Shown here piece after piece: positions 5,224-6,133 of a stretch of DNA of 6,133 nucleotides. How positions within the stretch are numbered: position 1 is the stretch's first letter; each line of letters begins with the position of its first letter. The DNA is from Deltaproteobacteria bacterium (lineage in GTDB: Bacteria; Desulfobacterota; JAENJC01). The position numbers and the translations under genes were made by a program. Below the pieces are notes generated by a model, which saw nothing but the letters and a program-made list of their open reading frames with translations, was not told the origin of the DNA and did not search any database. Location of the stretch: contig JACQYJ010000082.1 in the NCBI GenBank assembly GCA_016208525.1, positions 1 through 6,133 of the forward strand. Reading direction: 5' to 3'.

Positions 5224-5699
5224 AAAACGCCCTTAACCTGCGGTTTCGCAGCAAGGGGCGGCTTGATGGAGAGCGGGTAGCCAATTACGATGACCGCTTT
5301 GAGTACGGCGAGGATATGATTGACAGCGGCAAGTGGGGCAAAGAGATAACCTCGAACCTGGGTGGGACCATCAGGATAAAGGGGAGCAGGGGAAGGAACG
5401 AGGTTGTCATAATTCCAAAAGACGAAATTTCACAAATTGCAGGGGCTGCCGGTCGGTCGCCCCTAAAGGACGGAGACATTATCTTCTTTATAAAAGACCC
5501 TTCAAAGAGGATTGTGGAAGAGATAGTGGGACATATAGGCATAATCTCGATCAAGGCCGGCGCCCCGTGCCTTATTCATGCCAGTGGACGAAAAGACAGC
5601 GCTGATTCCAAAGGTAACGGAATCGTAAAATCTGTCAGGTTGTGGGAATATGTCGAAAATATGCGGTTTGCCGGAATCCGCGTTACGAGGTTTCAGTGA
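5220..5699 (+). CDS. DUF1460 (NlpC/P60-like amidase) C-terminal part lacking the catalytic cysteine region; probable pseudogene
   Basis: The 159 residues resemble the later part of DUF1460 proteins, a periplasmic N-acetylmuramoyl-alanine amidase-like group with an NlpC/P60-type fold. Matching blocks are DDRFEYGEDMIDSGKWGKEI (24-43), IIPKDEI (64-70), LKDGDIIFF (82-90), GHIGII with His105, LIHASG (118-123) and the terminal AGIRVTRF (151-158). The family's earlier segment, with G-x-PY and the DC-x-TFVE catalytic cysteine, is missing. The only cysteine present, in APCLIHAS, is not at that position. The GTG start overlaps the stop of the signal-peptide ORF. The missing part is some tens of residues, so one sequencing indel cannot explain it. 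A residual binding protein is possible, but an internal deletion is more likely. The family call rests on motif memory, not a search. Confidence 0.65.
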   Translation: MKNALNLRFRSKGRLDGERVANYDDRFEYGEDMIDSGKWGKEITSNLGGTIRIKGSRGRNEVVIIPKDEISQIAGAAGRSPLKDGDIIFFIKDPSKRIVEEIVGHIGIISIKAGAPCLIHASGRKDSADSKGNGIVKSVRLWEYVENMRFAGIRVTRFQ

Positions 5700-5701
5700 C
5701 G

Positions 5702-6133
5702 ATGGACTGGACTGATATCTGGCTTGTGCTTATTCTTGTTTTTGTTTTTTCCTCATCCTTTCTAATGGCAGCCGAGACAGGGATGATGGCTGCCAGCCGC
5801 TTTAAACTGAGACATCTTGCCTCATCAGGGCTTAAGAGGGCTGTTTTAGCCATAAAAATCCTTGAACACCCCGAAAAGCTCCTGGGTACTATCCTTATAG
5901 GGAACAACCTTGTTCAGGCAGCTCTTTCAGCCCTTATAACAGCCATTTCTCTGGAATGGTTCGGAGAAAGGGGGATCCTCTACGCTACTTTCATTATAGC
6001 TGTTGTCACCCTGTTTTTCTGTGAGCTTGTGCCAAAGAGCTATTCATCCCGTCACCCTGAAAAGGTGACAATTTGGCTGGCCTGGCCCACTTACTTCTGG
6101 CTGATCCTGTTCACCCCTGTTGTCAAAATCGTC
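5702..6133 (+). CDS. CNNM/DUF21 membrane protein of the CorB/CorC-HlyC type, N-terminal part
   Basis: The 144 visible residues are the transmembrane CNNM (DUF21) domain; any CBS-pair and CorC/HlyC C-terminal domains would lie past the right edge. Hydrophobic segments lie at about 5-24, 61-82, 91-110 and 124-143. Signature blocks are MAAETGMMAASRFKLRHLAS (22-41), LGTILIGNNLVQAA (61-74) and FFCELVPKSYSSRHPEKV (105-122), equivalent to the family's E-x-x-PK motif. Members are inner-membrane proteins linked to magnesium or cobalt efflux or tolerance; the substrate here cannot be told. The ATG lies two bases after the preceding stop, with GAGG 11 bases upstream, so it is probably co-transcribed with the DUF1460 remnant. 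Its open frame runs to the window edge without a break. Confidence 0.9.
   Translation, partial: MDWTDIWLVLILVFVFSSSFLMAAETGMMAASRFKLRHLASSGLKRAVLAIKILEHPEKLLGTILIGNNLVQAALSALITAISLEWFGERGILYATFIIAVVTLFFCELVPKSYSSRHPEKVTIWLAWPTYFWLILFTPVVKIV

Noticed and set aside
5683..5907. Minus-strand ORF opposite the CNNM gene
   Set aside because: The plus-strand frame has clear CNNM motifs and membrane segments; the antisense product has none.

Overview
The window holds most of an aromatic amino acid operon on the minus strand and the start of a separate, divergent gene pair on the plus strand. Base composition is moderate (about mid-40s % G+C by eye). The gene set (AroQ-prephenate dehydratase-ACT P-protein, Thermotoga-type DAHP synthase with an N-terminal ferredoxin-like domain, short prephenate dehydrogenase) and the short intergenic inverted repeats suit a free-living anaerobic or environmental Gram-negative lineage such as Nitrospirota or the former Deltaproteobacteria. 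That placement is inference; nothing here fixes the taxon.

Minus strand, in transcription order: pheA (chorismate mutase/prephenate dehydratase), a HisC-family aminotransferase, aroF (DAHP synthase), tyrA (prephenate dehydrogenase) and the first 81 codons of aroA (EPSP synthase), which runs off the left edge. Together they cover entry to the shikimate pathway, one late shikimate step, both branches from chorismate through prephenate, and the final transamination to phenylalanine and tyrosine. tyrA and aroA overlap by 4 bases. The other three junctions are gaps of 91-156 bases, each filled by an inverted array of 7-bp units (GGATGAA-like at two, GGTTAAA/GGTGAAA at the third). A good sigma70-type promoter on the minus strand (TTGATT, 17 bases, TATAAT) at 4956-4928 probably drives the operon.

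The roughly 400-base divergent region between pheA and the plus-strand genes (about 4641-5022) has no convincing gene. It holds an 8-bp-periodic inverted repeat (4666-4750), a 128-bp palindromic MITE-like element flanked by an exact 11-bp direct repeat (4771-4920), the minus-strand promoter and two copies of TTTTACGAGCC.

Plus strand: a signal-peptide ORF (5077-5223, possibly from 5023) overlaps a second ORF (5220-5699) resembling the C-terminal part of DUF1460 (NlpC/P60-like amidase) proteins. The segment that should carry the catalytic cysteine is absent, so this is probably a gene damaged by internal deletion. Two bases later begins a CNNM/DUF21 membrane protein (CorB/CorC-HlyC type), cut by the right edge.

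The most interesting feature is the repeat architecture: short-period inverted arrays occupy every non-overlapping junction of the operon. They supply one stop codon, abut start codons that lack Shine-Dalgarno sequences, and in one case form a hairpin plus U-run directly before a start codon.
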